Position numbers and translations under genes: made by a program. Below are positions 43,234 through 52,001 of a stretch of 64,000 bases of DNA, one piece after another; position 1 is the first letter of the stretch; every line of letters starts with the position of its first letter. The notes under the pieces were generated by a model. That model did not search any database. It worked only from the letters and a program-made list of their open reading frames with translations, and had not been told where the DNA came from. This stretch comes from Clostridium pasteurianum (lineage in GTDB: Bacteria > Bacillota > Clostridia > Clostridiales > Clostridiaceae): NCBI RefSeq assembly GCF_001705235.1, contig NZ_MCGV01000001.1, positions 868,001 to 932,000 of the forward strand. Direction: 5' to 3'.

Positions 43234-44721
43234 TTAAAGAGTTACGCCATTTTTAAATATTGAAATTTCGCGTATTCCGTTCTTTTCATTATTAGCCAAT
43301 TTACCACTGGCTACTTCAATTATATATTTTACAAAATTCTGTACTAAATCATCCATTGTAACATCATTAATTAATTCACCTGCGTTAAAATCAATCCAGT
43401 TACTTTTTTTATTATATAATTCTGTGTTTGTAGACAATTTTACAGTAGGCACAAAACTTCCAAAAGGTGTACCTCTACCTGTAGTGAATAAAACTAATTG
43501 ACATCCAGCAGCTGCAAGTGCAGTAGATGCTACTAAGTCATTACCAGGTGCACTTAACAGATTTAAACCATTATTTTTTAATGTGTCTGCATATTCAAGA
43601 ACATCTATAACTGTTTCACTGCCAGCCTTTTGAACGCAGCCTAAAGATTTATCTTCAAGAGTTGTGATTCCACCTGCTTTATTTCCTGGTGAAGGATTAT
43701 CATATACAGGTTGATTATAGCTCATAAAATACTTTTTAAAATTATTTATGAGAGCTACTTCTTTATCAAAAGTTTCTTTATCTTTTGCTCTATTCATAAG
43801 TAAATGCTCTGCGCCAAACATTTCTGGTACTTCAGTTAATACTGTAGTTCCTCCCTGAGCTATAAGAAAATCAGAAAACTTTCCTACAAGTGGATTTGCT
43901 GTAATTCCTGATAATCCATCAGAGCCACCGCATTTAAGTCCAACCTTAAGTTCTGATAAACTAATAGGTTCTCTTTTATCCTTCTTCATATTTTCATTTA
44001 ATTCAAGAAGTAAATTAGCACCTGTTTCAATTTCATCTTCTACTTTTTGAGCTACTAAAAATCTAACTCTTTTTTCGTTAAAATCACCCAAAAAAGCTTT
44101 AAAATCCTCAGGTATATTATTTTCACAACCGAGTGATAATACAAGAACTCCACCTGCATTTGGATGTTTAACCATATCTCTTAATACTTTTTTAGTATTC
44201 TCATGGTCATCACCTAATTGGGAGCATCCAAAATTATGTTTAAATATAGTTACAGAATCCGCAGAAATAACATCTGCTTTCTCTTTAAATCTTTCTATGA
44301 TTTTATCTCCGATTCCGTTTATGCAGCCAACTGTAGGTACAACCCACAATTCATTACGTATTCCAACTTTTCCGTCTTCTCTTTTATATCCATCAAAAGT
44401 CAAATTTTTATTATGAAATGGGTTTTCATTCAAACTTTGATTGAACTTGTACTCTTTTAATCCTGATAAATTAGTTTTAATATTATGAGTATGAACCCAT
44501 TCTCCCTGAGAAATTTCCTCTACAGCTCTACCTATAGGGAAACCATATTTAATGATATTCTCATTTTCACTAATTTTATTTATAGCAATTTTATGACCCT
44601 TTTTCACATCCTGCTTTACAGATATGTTCATGCCATCAACTGTAATGGATTCACCTTTCGCAATATCTGTAAGCGCTATAACTACATTATCTTTTTCATT
44701 TATCTTAAAGAACTTTTTCAT
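43234..44721 (-). CDS. uxaA: Altronate dehydratase family protein (UxaA)
   Basis: 495 residues from ATG 44721, with AAAGGTGAG upstream. SAF domain at the N-terminus (about 1-95, NVVIALTDIAKGESITVDGM), then the large D-galactarate/altronate dehydratase domain with GYKREDGKVGIRNELWVVPT VGC, HNFGCSQLGDD, LSLGCENN, GLKCGGSDGLSGITANPL and FTTGRGTPFG. The enzyme converts altronate to 2-keto-3-deoxygluconate in hexuronate breakdown, in line with the KDPG aldolase upstream. Galactarate dehydratase activity cannot be excluded. Confidence 0.9.
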   Translation of the reverse strand: MKKFFKINEKDNVVIALTDIAKGESITVDGMNISVKQDVKKGHKIAINKISENENIIKYGFPIGRAVEEISQGEWVHTHNIKTNLSGLKEYKFNQSLNENPFHNKNLTFDGYKREDGKVGIRNELWVVPTVGCINGIGDKIIERFKEKADVISADSVTIFKHNFGCSQLGDDHENTKKVLRDMVKHPNAGGVLVLSLGCENNIPEDFKAFLGDFNEKRVRFLVAQKVEDEIETGANLLLELNENMKKDKREPISLSELKVGLKCGGSDGLSGITANPLVGKFSDFLIAQGGTTVLTEVPEMFGAEHLLMNRAKDKETFDKEVALINNFKKYFMSYNQPVYDNPSPGNKAGGITTLEDKSLGCVQKAGSETVIDVLEYADTLKNNGLNLLSAPGNDLVASTALAAAGCQLVLFTTGRGTPFGSFVPTVKLSTNTELYNKKSNWIDFNAGELINDVTMDDLVQNFVKYIIEVASGKLANNEKNGIREISIFKNGVTL

Positions 44722-44776
44722 ACAATTCACTCACCTTTTACAAGTAATCGCATCTTATATTATTTCCAATTATTAT

Positions 44777-44839
44777 AGCAAATTAACGAAACTCCCACGC
44801 AATTTTCCGCACTGTGGAACTAAGTTTCGTTAATTTGCT
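44777..44839. repeat. 63-bp palindrome between kdgA-like and uxaA genes
   Basis: Perfect 17-bp arms (AGCAAATTAACGAAACT and its complement at 44823-44839) enclose CCCAC...GTGG, with TTCCGCACTGTGGAA in the middle. No T-run follows on the minus strand, so it is not a standard terminator. It may be an operator pair or an RNA-processing stem between two co-directional genes. Confidence 0.75.
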
Positions 44840-44890
44840 GCACTTTTAGTATTTTACAATATAAATTAATATATCTTATTGCTACTAAAA

Positions 44891-45538
44891 CTATCTTTCT
44901 GCTCTAGCTTCTTTAACTTTGCTTACAAATTCTTTAGCATTTTCAGTTACTTTTGCATAATTTCCTTCTTTAGCAGGTCCAGTTAATTTTCCACCAACAC
45001 CTACAGCAACACATCCATTTTTAATCCAGTCTTTAACATTGTCCAAACTAACACCACCAGTAGGCATTATTTGAGCCTGTGGAAGAGGTCCTTTAATTTC
45101 ATTTATGATTGATGGACCATATGCACTTCCAGGGAATAATTTAATTATATCCTGTCCAGCTTCCATAGCTGTAACAATTTCATTTATAGTCATGCATCCA
45201 CCTATATATGGTACTCCATATCTATTACATAATTTAGCTGCTTCTAAATTAAAGCATGGGCTTACAATAAATTTAGCTCCAGCTAAAATTGCTACTCTTG
45301 CAGTTTCGCTGTCAAGTACAGTACCAGCACCTACCAATAATTCATCCTTAAATTTATTGTTTAAAGTCTTTATAACATTGTCTGCTCCAGGAACAGTAAA
45401 TGTTAATTCTATAATATTTACTCCACCGTCAGCACAAGCCTTTGATATTTTTACAGCCTCATCTTCGCTATTAGCTCTTACAACAGCTACTACTCCAACG
45501 TCACTAATTCTCTTTAATATTTCAAATTTTGAAGTCAT
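44891..45538 (-). CDS. eda: 2-dehydro-3-deoxy-phosphogluconate (KDPG/KHG) aldolase
   Basis: 215 residues from ATG 45538. Class I aldolase: GVVAVVRANSEDEA at the start, the Glu in IELTFTVPGAD, GAGTVLDSETARVAILAGAK FIVSPCFN with the Schiff-base Lys, and IKLFPGSAYGPSIINEIKGP LPQAQIMPTGGVSLDN. It splits 2-keto-3-deoxy-6-phosphogluconate to pyruvate and glyceraldehyde-3-P, completing the path fed by UxaA and a KDG kinase not present here. Lies between uxaA and the IclR regulator. Confidence 0.93.
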   Translation of the reverse strand: MTSKFEILKRISDVGVVAVVRANSEDEAVKISKACADGGVNIIELTFTVPGADNVIKTLNNKFKDELLVGAGTVLDSETARVAILAGAKFIVSPCFNLEAAKLCNRYGVPYIGGCMTINEIVTAMEAGQDIIKLFPGSAYGPSIINEIKGPLPQAQIMPTGGVSLDNVKDWIKNGCVAVGVGGKLTGPAKEGNYAKVTENAKEFVSKVKEARAER

Positions 45539-45703
45539 CTTTTTACCTTCTTTCACATATCTATTACTGTTTTCATTATACGAAATATCGTTCCGTAATG
45601 CAAAACTTATTTTCCCGCAATTTTTTAGATAAATGCTTATTAAATATAATATTCTCTTAAATACTTAATAAAATTAATTCTTTAATATCAGTTTAATTTA
45701 ATA

Positions 45704-46465
45704 TTAATTTCTATATCCCAATTCCTTCGATATACTACTTGCACATTCCAGCATCCATTTTGAGAAATCGCCTATCTTATCTTCTGTAAAGCTCAAAATT
45801 GAACCTGATACACTTGCAGCTCCACATATATTTCCCTTATAATCCCTTATAATTGTTCCAATGCATCTTATTCCTATTTCATTTTCCTGCTCATCTATAG
45901 CGTATCCTTTTTCTTTCACTTTTTTTAGCTCTTTTTTCATAGTCTCTAAATCAGTTATGGTTCTATCTGTAAGCTTTTTAATATCGCTTTTCTCCCAAAT
46001 TTCCTCAACTTCATTATCCAGCATTTGTGACATCATTGCCTTTCCAACTGCTGTACAGTACAAAGGAATCCTTTTACCTATGCTTGAATACATTCTTATA
46101 GTCTTTTGGGGTTCTACCTTGGATATATACACCATATCTGTTCCATCTCTCACAACTAAATGAACAACTTCATTAGTTTTTTCCATTAATTTTTTTATAT
46201 ATGGAAGCGCCACTGTAACTAAACTCATGTTTTCTACTTTCTTATTTCCCAATTCAAAAAGTTTTAAAGTCAATCCATATCGACTGCTGTTTTTATCCTG
46301 CTGCACATATCCTTTATATATTAACGTAGACAACAATCTAAATACTGTACTTTTATGTAATCCTACTTTTTCACTTATTTCAGTAATTCCTAATCCATTT
46401 TCATAATCCGAAAGTACCTCTATAATAGAAAGTGATCTATCCACAGATTGAACTATTTCCTGCAT
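45704..46465 (-). CDS. IclR family transcriptional regulator (KdgR-like)
   Basis: 253 residues from ATG 46465 with GAGAGGATGG upstream. IclR winged HTH at about 8-70 (SVDRSLSIIEVLSDYENGLG ITEISEKVGLHKSTVFRLLS TL) and the effector domain after residue 85 (VHLVVRDGTDMVYISKVEPQ KTIRMYSSIGKRIPLYCTAV GKAM). IclR proteins beside KDPG aldolase/UxaA genes usually repress hexuronate or pectin breakdown and sense KDG. Probably controls this three-gene cluster. Confidence 0.9.
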   Translation of the reverse strand: MQEIVQSVDRSLSIIEVLSDYENGLGITEISEKVGLHKSTVFRLLSTLIYKGYVQQDKNSSRYGLTLKLFELGNKKVENMSLVTVALPYIKKLMEKTNEVVHLVVRDGTDMVYISKVEPQKTIRMYSSIGKRIPLYCTAVGKAMMSQMLDNEVEEIWEKSDIKKLTDRTITDLETMKKELKKVKEKGYAIDEQENEIGIRCIGTIIRDYKGNICGAASVSGSILSFTEDKIGDFSKWMLECASSISKELGYRN

Positions 46466-46619
46466 TAAAACCATCCTCTCTTCAAATATATAAATATTCC
46501 ACTTGAGACTATGCCATTTGCAATAATCTTATAAACTCATATTATAATATCACAATTTTTAAAGAAATGCGAAGCCAAAACTCTCCGTAACATTAAATGA
46601 ATTCCATAATAAATATAAA

Positions 46620-46790
46620 ACTTCCCCCTTATTAACGGGCGAAGCAAAGTTAATACCCCTCAGCTTAGCCCCCCCATGTATAAGAGCTATTAGAAGTTTA
46701 TTCCTGTATAAACTTTTAATTCCGATTTTCCGCAGCGGACCGGAAGAAAATCATCCCTGCTTTTCCCCATAAAGTGAAGGAATAGAATTT
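46620..46790 (-). repeat. Degenerate repeat modules (GGAAGAAAATC type)
   Basis: Contains GATTTTCCGCAGCGGACCGGAAG, a palindromic module also seen at 46930-46990, 57140-57190 and 57340-57385, followed by GTTTATTCCTGTATAAAC-like pieces shared with the other copies. Non-coding. Confidence 0.5.
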
Positions 46791-46925
46791 TGGGAACAAT
46801 TTAAATAAAGCTCAATAAGTCTTGCTGCAAATTATAAAAAGACTTAGTAATTTTAATTTGTTTGAGCTTTTTCTCAGCGAGTTATTAAAATTTCTTAGTA
46901 TTTTTATAATTAAAATCTTAACCTT
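46775..46925 (-). repeat. Nested palindromic repeat, copy C1
   Basis: Read on the minus strand, the inner stem ACTAAGAAATTTTAAT...ATTAAAATTACTAAG encloses a loop AACTCGCTGAGAAAAAGCTC. One outer arm (ending CTTATTGAGCTTTATTTAAA) is present, the other is lost. It follows copy C2 in tandem, separated by the GGAAGATTTTC-type module. Confidence 0.75.
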
Positions 46926-46995
46926 ATATAAGCCTTCATTTCAGATTTTCCGTAGCGCAGTGGAAGAAAATCCTCCTTGCATCTACCTTCTGTGC

Positions 46996-47177
46996 GAAGT
47001 AACAGTATTTTGGAAACAATTTAAATAAAATTGTATAAATCTTAGGGTGATATTTTGAAAAGACTTAGAAATTTCAATCTGTCTGAACGTTAGTGAGTTA
47101 TTGAAATTTCTTAGGATTTTTAAAATATCACCCTTAGATTTATTAATTTTATTTAATGTTTCAAAATACTGTTACTT
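46996..47177 (-). repeat. Nested palindromic repeat, copy C2 (3' of the gene at 47182)
   Basis: Starts 4 bp after the stop codon of the upstream minus-strand gene. Outer arms AAGTAACAGTATTTTGRAAC and complement; middle arms around AAATCTAAGGGTGATATTTT / AAAATATCACCCTAAGATTT; inner arms CCTAAGAAATTTCAAT / ATTGAAATTTCTAAG; loop AACTCACTAACGTTCAGACAG. CTAAG faces CTAAG twice, giving the same internal A-A mismatch each time. Confidence 0.85.
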
Positions 47178-47181
47178 CACA

Positions 47182-47538
47182 CTACTTCTTCTTAGCTCTT
47201 TTAGGTTTAGCCTTTGGTTTTATAACTATCTTTTTATTCTTTTTACCGCTGTCTCTTGGGCCACCCCATCCTAAAACATCAAAGAAGGCATTAAGTGAAA
47301 ATAAAAATACTGCCATTAGGATGTAATATAGTACTTCATTCACTGTTATTTTTCCGCTGCCTAATTTAAAAGTACCTCCAAGTACAAGAGTTGCCAAAAG
47401 TAAGATTACTGTAAATACTAACACAACCCATTTGTTTAACTTTGTAATAAATAAATCTTTAACCCTGTTGTATAAAATTGTCATAGCAAACATTATTACA
47501 AGTAATATCAACATAAACGTAAAATTAAATCCCTTCAC
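47182..47538 (-). CDS. Small membrane protein co-transcribed with argS
   Basis: 118 residues from GTG 47538, which is preceded by AAGGGGGA; 12 bp after the argS stop. Three membrane segments (FTFMLILLVIMFAMTILY, WVVLVFTVILLLATLVLGG, EVLYYILMAVFLFSLNAFFD) and a strongly basic tail (KKNKKIVIKPKAKPKRAKKK), so the C-terminus probably faces the cytoplasm. Family not recognised. Being downstream of the T-box it should respond to arginine-tRNA charging. Confidence 0.75.
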   Translation of the reverse strand: MKGFNFTFMLILLVIMFAMTILYNRVKDLFITKLNKWVVLVFTVILLLATLVLGGTFKLGSGKITVNEVLYYILMAVFLFSLNAFFDVLGWGGPRDSGKKNKKIVIKPKAKPKRAKKK

Positions 47539-47550
47539 GACGATTCCCCC

Positions 47551-49242
47551 TTACATTTCTTCAACAACATCTATTCCTATGAGTTTAAGTGCACTTTTTA
47601 TAACTATTGAGACTGCCTCAACTAATGCAAGTCTTGCATTCTTTAGCTCCTCATCCTCTGTATTTGAAATATTATACATATTATAAAATTTATTAAAGGA
47701 TTTTGCAACCTCAATTACATATCTAGTTATTACAGAAGGCTCTAACCTATCTATTGAATTTAATATAACTTCTTTAAAGTTTTCTAAGTGTTTTACTATG
47801 TCAAATTCTTCATCTGAAACAAGCTTATCATACTTTATATCTCCCTTGGCAGTACCAAGTTTTCTAAGTATACTTTTAGCTCTTGCATAAGTATATTGTA
47901 CATAAGGACCTGTTTCTCCTTCAAAACTTAACATTTCCTTCCAATCAAATATTATATCTCTTTCTCTTCCATTCTTAAGATAAGTAAATATAACAGCTCC
48001 TATACCAACTTTTTTAGAAACATCTTCTTTATTTTTAAGATCAGGATTCTTCTTTTCTATTATTTCACTTGTCTTTAAAACAGACTCTTTTAATAAATCT
48101 TCAAGGAAAATTACATCTCCATTTCTGGTAGAAAGTTTTCCCTCTGCAAATCGTACAAGACCATATCCAACATGAACACAATCCTTTGCCCATTCATGTC
48201 CTGCAAGTTCTAGTACTTTTAAAAATTGTTTAAAATGAAGTGACTGCTCAAGTCCTACAACATATATACATTTATCAAAATCATAAGTTTTCTTTCTATA
48301 TTCAGCTGCTGCTAAATCCCTTGTTGCATATATACTTGCACCATCTGCTTTTTTTATTATACATGGAGGCATATTATAATCGTCTAACATTACAACCTTA
48401 GCTCCATTACTTTCAACTAAAAGTCCTTTTGACGTAAGTTCTTCTTCTATTGCATCCATCTTATCACTGTAAAAACTTTCCCCAGTATAATGATCGAATC
48501 CAACACCAAGTTCATCATAAACCCTTTTAAACTCTCTTAAACTTAAATCTTTAAATTTTGTCCAAAGCTCTACTTCTTCTTTCTCACCATCTTCAAGCTT
48601 TTTGAAATACATTCTTGCTTCATCTTCTAGTTCTGGAGCTTTTTCAGCTTCTTTATGAAACTTAACATATATCCTAAGAAGCTCTTTTATTGGATCCTTA
48701 TAAAGTGCTTCTTCATCACACCATCTTTTATATGCAGATATTAATTTACCAAACTGTGTTCCCCAATCGCCTAAATGATTTATTCTTATTCCTGTATATC
48801 CTGCTGCTGAAAATATTTTATATAACGAACTTCCAAGAACCGTACCGAATAAATGTCCTACATGAAAAGGTTTTGCTATATTAGGTGAAGAATACTCTAT
48901 GATTATTTTTTTGCCTTCCCCTACTTTTGAATGTCCATAGTTATCTCTTTCATTTAAAACCTTTTCTATGGTTTCTTTTGCAAAATCAGCTTTATCTACG
49001 AAAAAATTAAGATATGGTCCCATACTTTCTATCTTTCCAAAACCATCCTTATCTATTTTATCTTTAAGTTCTCCAGCTATCATATTAGGAGCTTTTCTTA
49101 GAATTTTAGCAAATTGAAAACATGGAAGTGCATAATCACCCATATCCTTCTTTGGTGGTATTTCTATAACATTATATAGAGCATCAATATCCACATCAAT
49201 AATTTTACCAACTTTTTCAGCTATTATTTTTTTGTAGTCCAC
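47551..49242 (-). CDS. argS: Arginyl-tRNA synthetase
   Basis: 563 residues. N-terminal Add1 domain (about 1-85), class I signature [20 protein letters not shown] (HVGH = HIGH, about 125), the middle [31 protein letters not shown] in place of KMSKS, and the DALR anticodon-binding domain ([18 protein letters not shown] to the end). Charges tRNA-Arg in the cytoplasm. Expression is under a T-box riboswitch. First gene of a two-gene operon. Confidence 0.97.
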   Translation of the reverse strand: MDYKKIIAEKVGKIIDVDIDALYNVIEIPPKKDMGDYALPCFQFAKILRKAPNMIAGELKDKIDKDGFGKIESMGPYLNFFVDKADFAKETIEKVLNERDNYGHSKVGEGKKIIIEYSSPNIAKPFHVGHLFGTVLGSSLYKIFSAAGYTGIRINHLGDWGTQFGKLISAYKRWCDEEALYKDPIKELLRIYVKFHKEAEKAPELEDEARMYFKKLEDGEKEEVELWTKFKDLSLREFKRVYDELGVGFDHYTGESFYSDKMDAIEEELTSKGLLVESNGAKVVMLDDYNMPPCIIKKADGASIYATRDLAAAEYRKKTYDFDKCIYVVGLEQSLHFKQFLKVLELAGHEWAKDCVHVGYGLVRFAEGKLSTRNGDVIFLEDLLKESVLKTSEIIEKKNPDLKNKEDVSKKVGIGAVIFTYLKNGRERDIIFDWKEMLSFEGETGPYVQYTYARAKSILRKLGTAKGDIKYDKLVSDEEFDIVKHLENFKEVILNSIDRLEPSVITRYVIEVAKSFNKFYNMYNISNTEDEELKNARLALVEAVSIVIKSALKLIGIDVVEEM

Positions 49243-49265
49243 AACTTTACCTCCTCAAAATTAAT

Positions 49266-49515
49266 ATAAAAAAAACGCCATCTACATAAAATGCAGAGAC
49301 GATTATATTTCGCGGTACCACTCTGATTGACTCATAGATATAACTCACAAATTTTAATGCGTTATATATAAATAAGTCCACTCTAAAATTTTAACGCTTT
49401 AAGCGGATAACTCATCTCCATGGTTCTATTTCACATATTTGAATTACTGACCTTCCATCATCATCAGCTCGCTTTAAATCTTAATATGCTACTTTCCACT
49501 TCATAGACTTTAACA
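49266..49515 (-). promoter_or_regulatory. T-box riboswitch leader of argS
   Basis: On the minus strand the leader carries the T-box core AGAGTGGTACCGCG (complement at 49311-49324), which forms the antiterminator with uncharged tRNA. It is followed by a terminator, CGTCTCTGCAT pairing with ATGTAGATGGCG and then eight T (49268-49301). Upstream, about 180 nt of stem I-III structure is present. The gene regulated implies tRNA-Arg; I did not identify the specifier codon with confidence. Confidence 0.93.
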
Positions 49516-49568
49516 TTACTTATTATGTTATATATTACTACTTATTATACTTTACAATTAGATATTAA

Positions 49569-50732
49569 TCAATATCCTTCGCATTTATAAACAATATTTC
49601 CATCTATTATAGTATATATTGTTTTGGTGAAAGTATCCATAGGATTATCATTAAATATAGCAATATCTGCATCTTTCCCCTTTTCAATACTTCCAACTCT
49701 ATTATCTACACCACAAATCTCAGCTGCATTTATAGTTATTGCCTTAAAAGCTTCTTCCATTTTCATGCCCTCTCTAACAGAAAGTCCTGCGCATAATGAA
49801 AGATACTGTATTGGAACAACAGGATGATCCGTTATTATTGCAGTTTTTATGCCTTCAGATGATAATATGCCTGGAGTTTTAAGTGTTTTATTTAAAAGCT
49901 CACTTTTTGATCTTGAACTCATTAGTGGACCCACAAGAACTGGAAAACCTGAATTTTTAATTTCATCACTTATTAGATGCCCTTCTGTACAGTGATCCAG
50001 TGTTATTTTCAAGTTAAATTCCTTTCCTATTCTTATTGCCGTTAATATATCATCAGCCCTATGTGCATGTATCTTAAGTGGTATCTTCCCATCAATAACT
50101 GGAATTAAAGCTTCCATTTTTAAATTCTTATCAAAATTTTCCCCTTTAGCTTCTGCTGATATTTTTTTATATCTGTAATTTTGTGCATTTGTAAGAACTT
50201 CTCTTAAAAGACCTGCAATTGCCATTCTTGTAACTGGAGACTTTCCCTTTCTTCCATAAACTCTTTTAGGATTTTCTCCAAATGCTGCCTTAACTGCAGC
50301 AGGTTCAAGTACAACCATATTATCAATGCATTTACCAAAAGTTTTCATAAAAACGAACTGCCCGCCAATTACATTTGCACTTCCAGGGCCTGTCATAACT
50401 CCTGTAACCCCTGCCATAACCGCATCCTTAAATGCTGAATCCATTGGATTTACCGCATCTATCGCCTTAAGATCTGGAGTCACAGGATTTGCTATTTCAT
50501 TAATATCAAGTCCCACATTTCCAATATCCTGCTCATCAATTCCTATATGACAATGCGCATCAATTATCCCCGGCATTACTGTAAGATTAGAAGCATCAAT
50601 TACCTCCATGTTTTCACTTTCTTTTATATTTTCAGCTACTTCAACTATTTTACCCTTTTCTATAAGAATGCATCCTTTTTCATAATTGTCATTTGCCATA
50701 GTCATTATTTTACCATTTTTTATAAGAAGCAT
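49569..50732 (-). CDS. Amidohydrolase family protein (imidazolonepropionase/dihydroorotase-like)
   Basis: 387 residues from ATG 50732, preceded by AGGGAGGG. Metal ligands: GIIDAHCHIGIDEQ (HxH, about 60), KIHAHRADD (His), TLDHCTEGH (His) and AIITDHPVVP (Asp). C-terminal ICGVDNRVGSIEKGKDADIA IFNDNPMD, the returning beta-sandwich of amidohydrolases. Substrate unknown; the TxMPGIIDAHxHIG pattern is shared with a widespread clostridial group. Divergent from the TerC gene. Confidence 0.88.
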   Translation of the reverse strand: MLLIKNGKIMTMANDNYEKGCILIEKGKIVEVAENIKESENMEVIDASNLTVMPGIIDAHCHIGIDEQDIGNVGLDINEIANPVTPDLKAIDAVNPMDSAFKDAVMAGVTGVMTGPGSANVIGGQFVFMKTFGKCIDNMVVLEPAAVKAAFGENPKRVYGRKGKSPVTRMAIAGLLREVLTNAQNYRYKKISAEAKGENFDKNLKMEALIPVIDGKIPLKIHAHRADDILTAIRIGKEFNLKITLDHCTEGHLISDEIKNSGFPVLVGPLMSSRSKSELLNKTLKTPGILSSEGIKTAIITDHPVVPIQYLSLCAGLSVREGMKMEEAFKAITINAAEICGVDNRVGSIEKGKDADIAIFNDNPMDTFTKTIYTIIDGNIVYKCEGY

Positions 50733-50936
50733 ATAATTCCCTCCCTGTACTAATATAATTAATATTAACACACACTAATTAAATTACCTAGTTTAAATGC
50801 AGTATTGAATTATTATGTGGATAATATTATAATTATTGTTATATGTGGTGTTATAAACCACTTTAAGAGTTTACCTGTTTACTATTATAGGTTTTATAAT
50901 ACAAATATTTATTTTTACATATATAAGGAGGAAAAA

Positions 50937-51659
50937 ATGGATCATTTAATAACTCTTTTTATGGGGGCTCTGCAAATAACTCTCCTTGATATGGTTTTAA
51001 GCGGCGATAATATCGGTGTTATTGCCCTTGCTACAAAAGATTTACCTAAAAATCTAGCCAAAAAAGCTTCTTTTATTGGAGTCATTGCTGCTGTCTCATT
51101 GAGAATAATCTTTGCATGCCTAATTACTTATATACTAATGATTCAATGGCTTCCAATTAAATTAGTTGGTGGCATAATTTTAGTTAAAATAACCTGGGAT
51201 TTTATAAAACCAGAAGACGAGAGTTTTAATCCTACTCAAATACATAATTCAAAAAAAATGCTAGCAGCCGTTGAAAGCATAGTAATTGCTGATTTTACAA
51301 TGAGCCTTGACAATGTACTAGCTATTGCTGCCGCTGCAAAGGGCCATGTAGGCTTAATTGTATTTGGTTTGATTTTAAATATCCCAATAATATTTTGGGG
51401 AAGTCAGTATGTAGCAAACTTAATGCAAAAATACAAAATAGTAATATACATAGGCGGTGCAGTACTTGCTCATACATCTTTTTCAATGATATTTCAAGAT
51501 AATCTCATTGCCTCAGTTGTTCCATATTTTGTAGGAAATTTTATATCATATAGCGCTGCATTATTAACAATAGTATACGGCATTTACAGAATTGTAACTG
51601 AACCTAAAAAAGGACGCTCTACTAGAAGTCAGGATGAATCAGCTATAACAAAGAAGTGA
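50937..51659 (+). CDS. TerC family membrane protein
   Basis: 240 residues from ATG 50937, placed by AAGGAGGAAAAA; the longer frame from 50805 has no ribosome binding site. Seven membrane segments. The internal repeat carrying conserved acidic residues, DMVLSGDNIGVIALATKDLP and ADFTMSLDNVLAIAAAAKGH, is the TerC signature. TerC/YjbE-type proteins export Mn2+ and related metals, sometimes metallating exported enzymes. Its 3' end is followed by a minimal copy of the palindromic repeat. Confidence 0.9.
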   Translation: MDHLITLFMGALQITLLDMVLSGDNIGVIALATKDLPKNLAKKASFIGVIAAVSLRIIFACLITYILMIQWLPIKLVGGIILVKITWDFIKPEDESFNPTQIHNSKKMLAAVESIVIADFTMSLDNVLAIAAAAKGHVGLIVFGLILNIPIIFWGSQYVANLMQKYKIVIYIGGAVLAHTSFSMIFQDNLIASVVPYFVGNFISYSAALLTIVYGIYRIVTEPKKGRSTRSQDESAITKK

Positions 51660-51660
51660 A

Positions 51661-51743
51661 GTAAAGAAACAATATTTTAGAACATTAAATAAAGCTCATA
51701 AGTCTAAGCTTTATTTAAATCGTTCCAAAATATTGTTTTTTTA
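51661..51743 (+). repeat. Minimal palindromic repeat, copy D (3' of terC gene)
   Basis: Starts 1 bp after the stop. Arms GTAAAGAAACAATATTTTAGAAC... and ...GTTCCAAAATATTGTTTTTTTAC, and inside them AAATAAAGCT / AGCTTTATTT around CATAAGTCTA. It equals the outer arms of copies C2 and E with the inner stem-loop deleted. Followed by an AAGGAAAATTTT-type module at 51758-51795. Confidence 0.8.
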
Positions 51744-52001
51744 CTTAAAAATAAAAACAAGGAAAATTTTTCTCTGCTTCGCTGTAAAAATGGGTATGCT
51801 AATTCAATTACACCCAATAAAAATTTTCTATTTTTCTTAATAACTTCCATTTCCTTTTTTATTTTGACAAAGCCCTTTATTTTTTTGCATAAAGATTCTA
51901 TAATTTATATATAATATCTTTGTTAATTAGAAGTTATTGTGTTTTAATGTAAAAACATCTTAAAACGCTTTATTTTATAACTCTAAAGGGGGAACTACTC
52001 A
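51744..52001. other. Intergenic region upstream of the deacetylase-like gene
   Basis: 260 bp: a degenerate GGAAAATTTT...GCTTCGCTG module from the repeat family, then AT-rich promoter DNA. GGGGGA before the ATG at 52002. Confidence 0.4.

Noticed and set aside
45105-45632. 175-codon plus-strand ORF opposite KDPG aldolase
   Set aside because: Antisense shadow of a well-supported gene; its composition mirrors the aldolase codons.
46822-47028. Plus-strand ORF of 68 codons
   Set aside because: Lies wholly within the palindromic repeats; coding potential is accidental.
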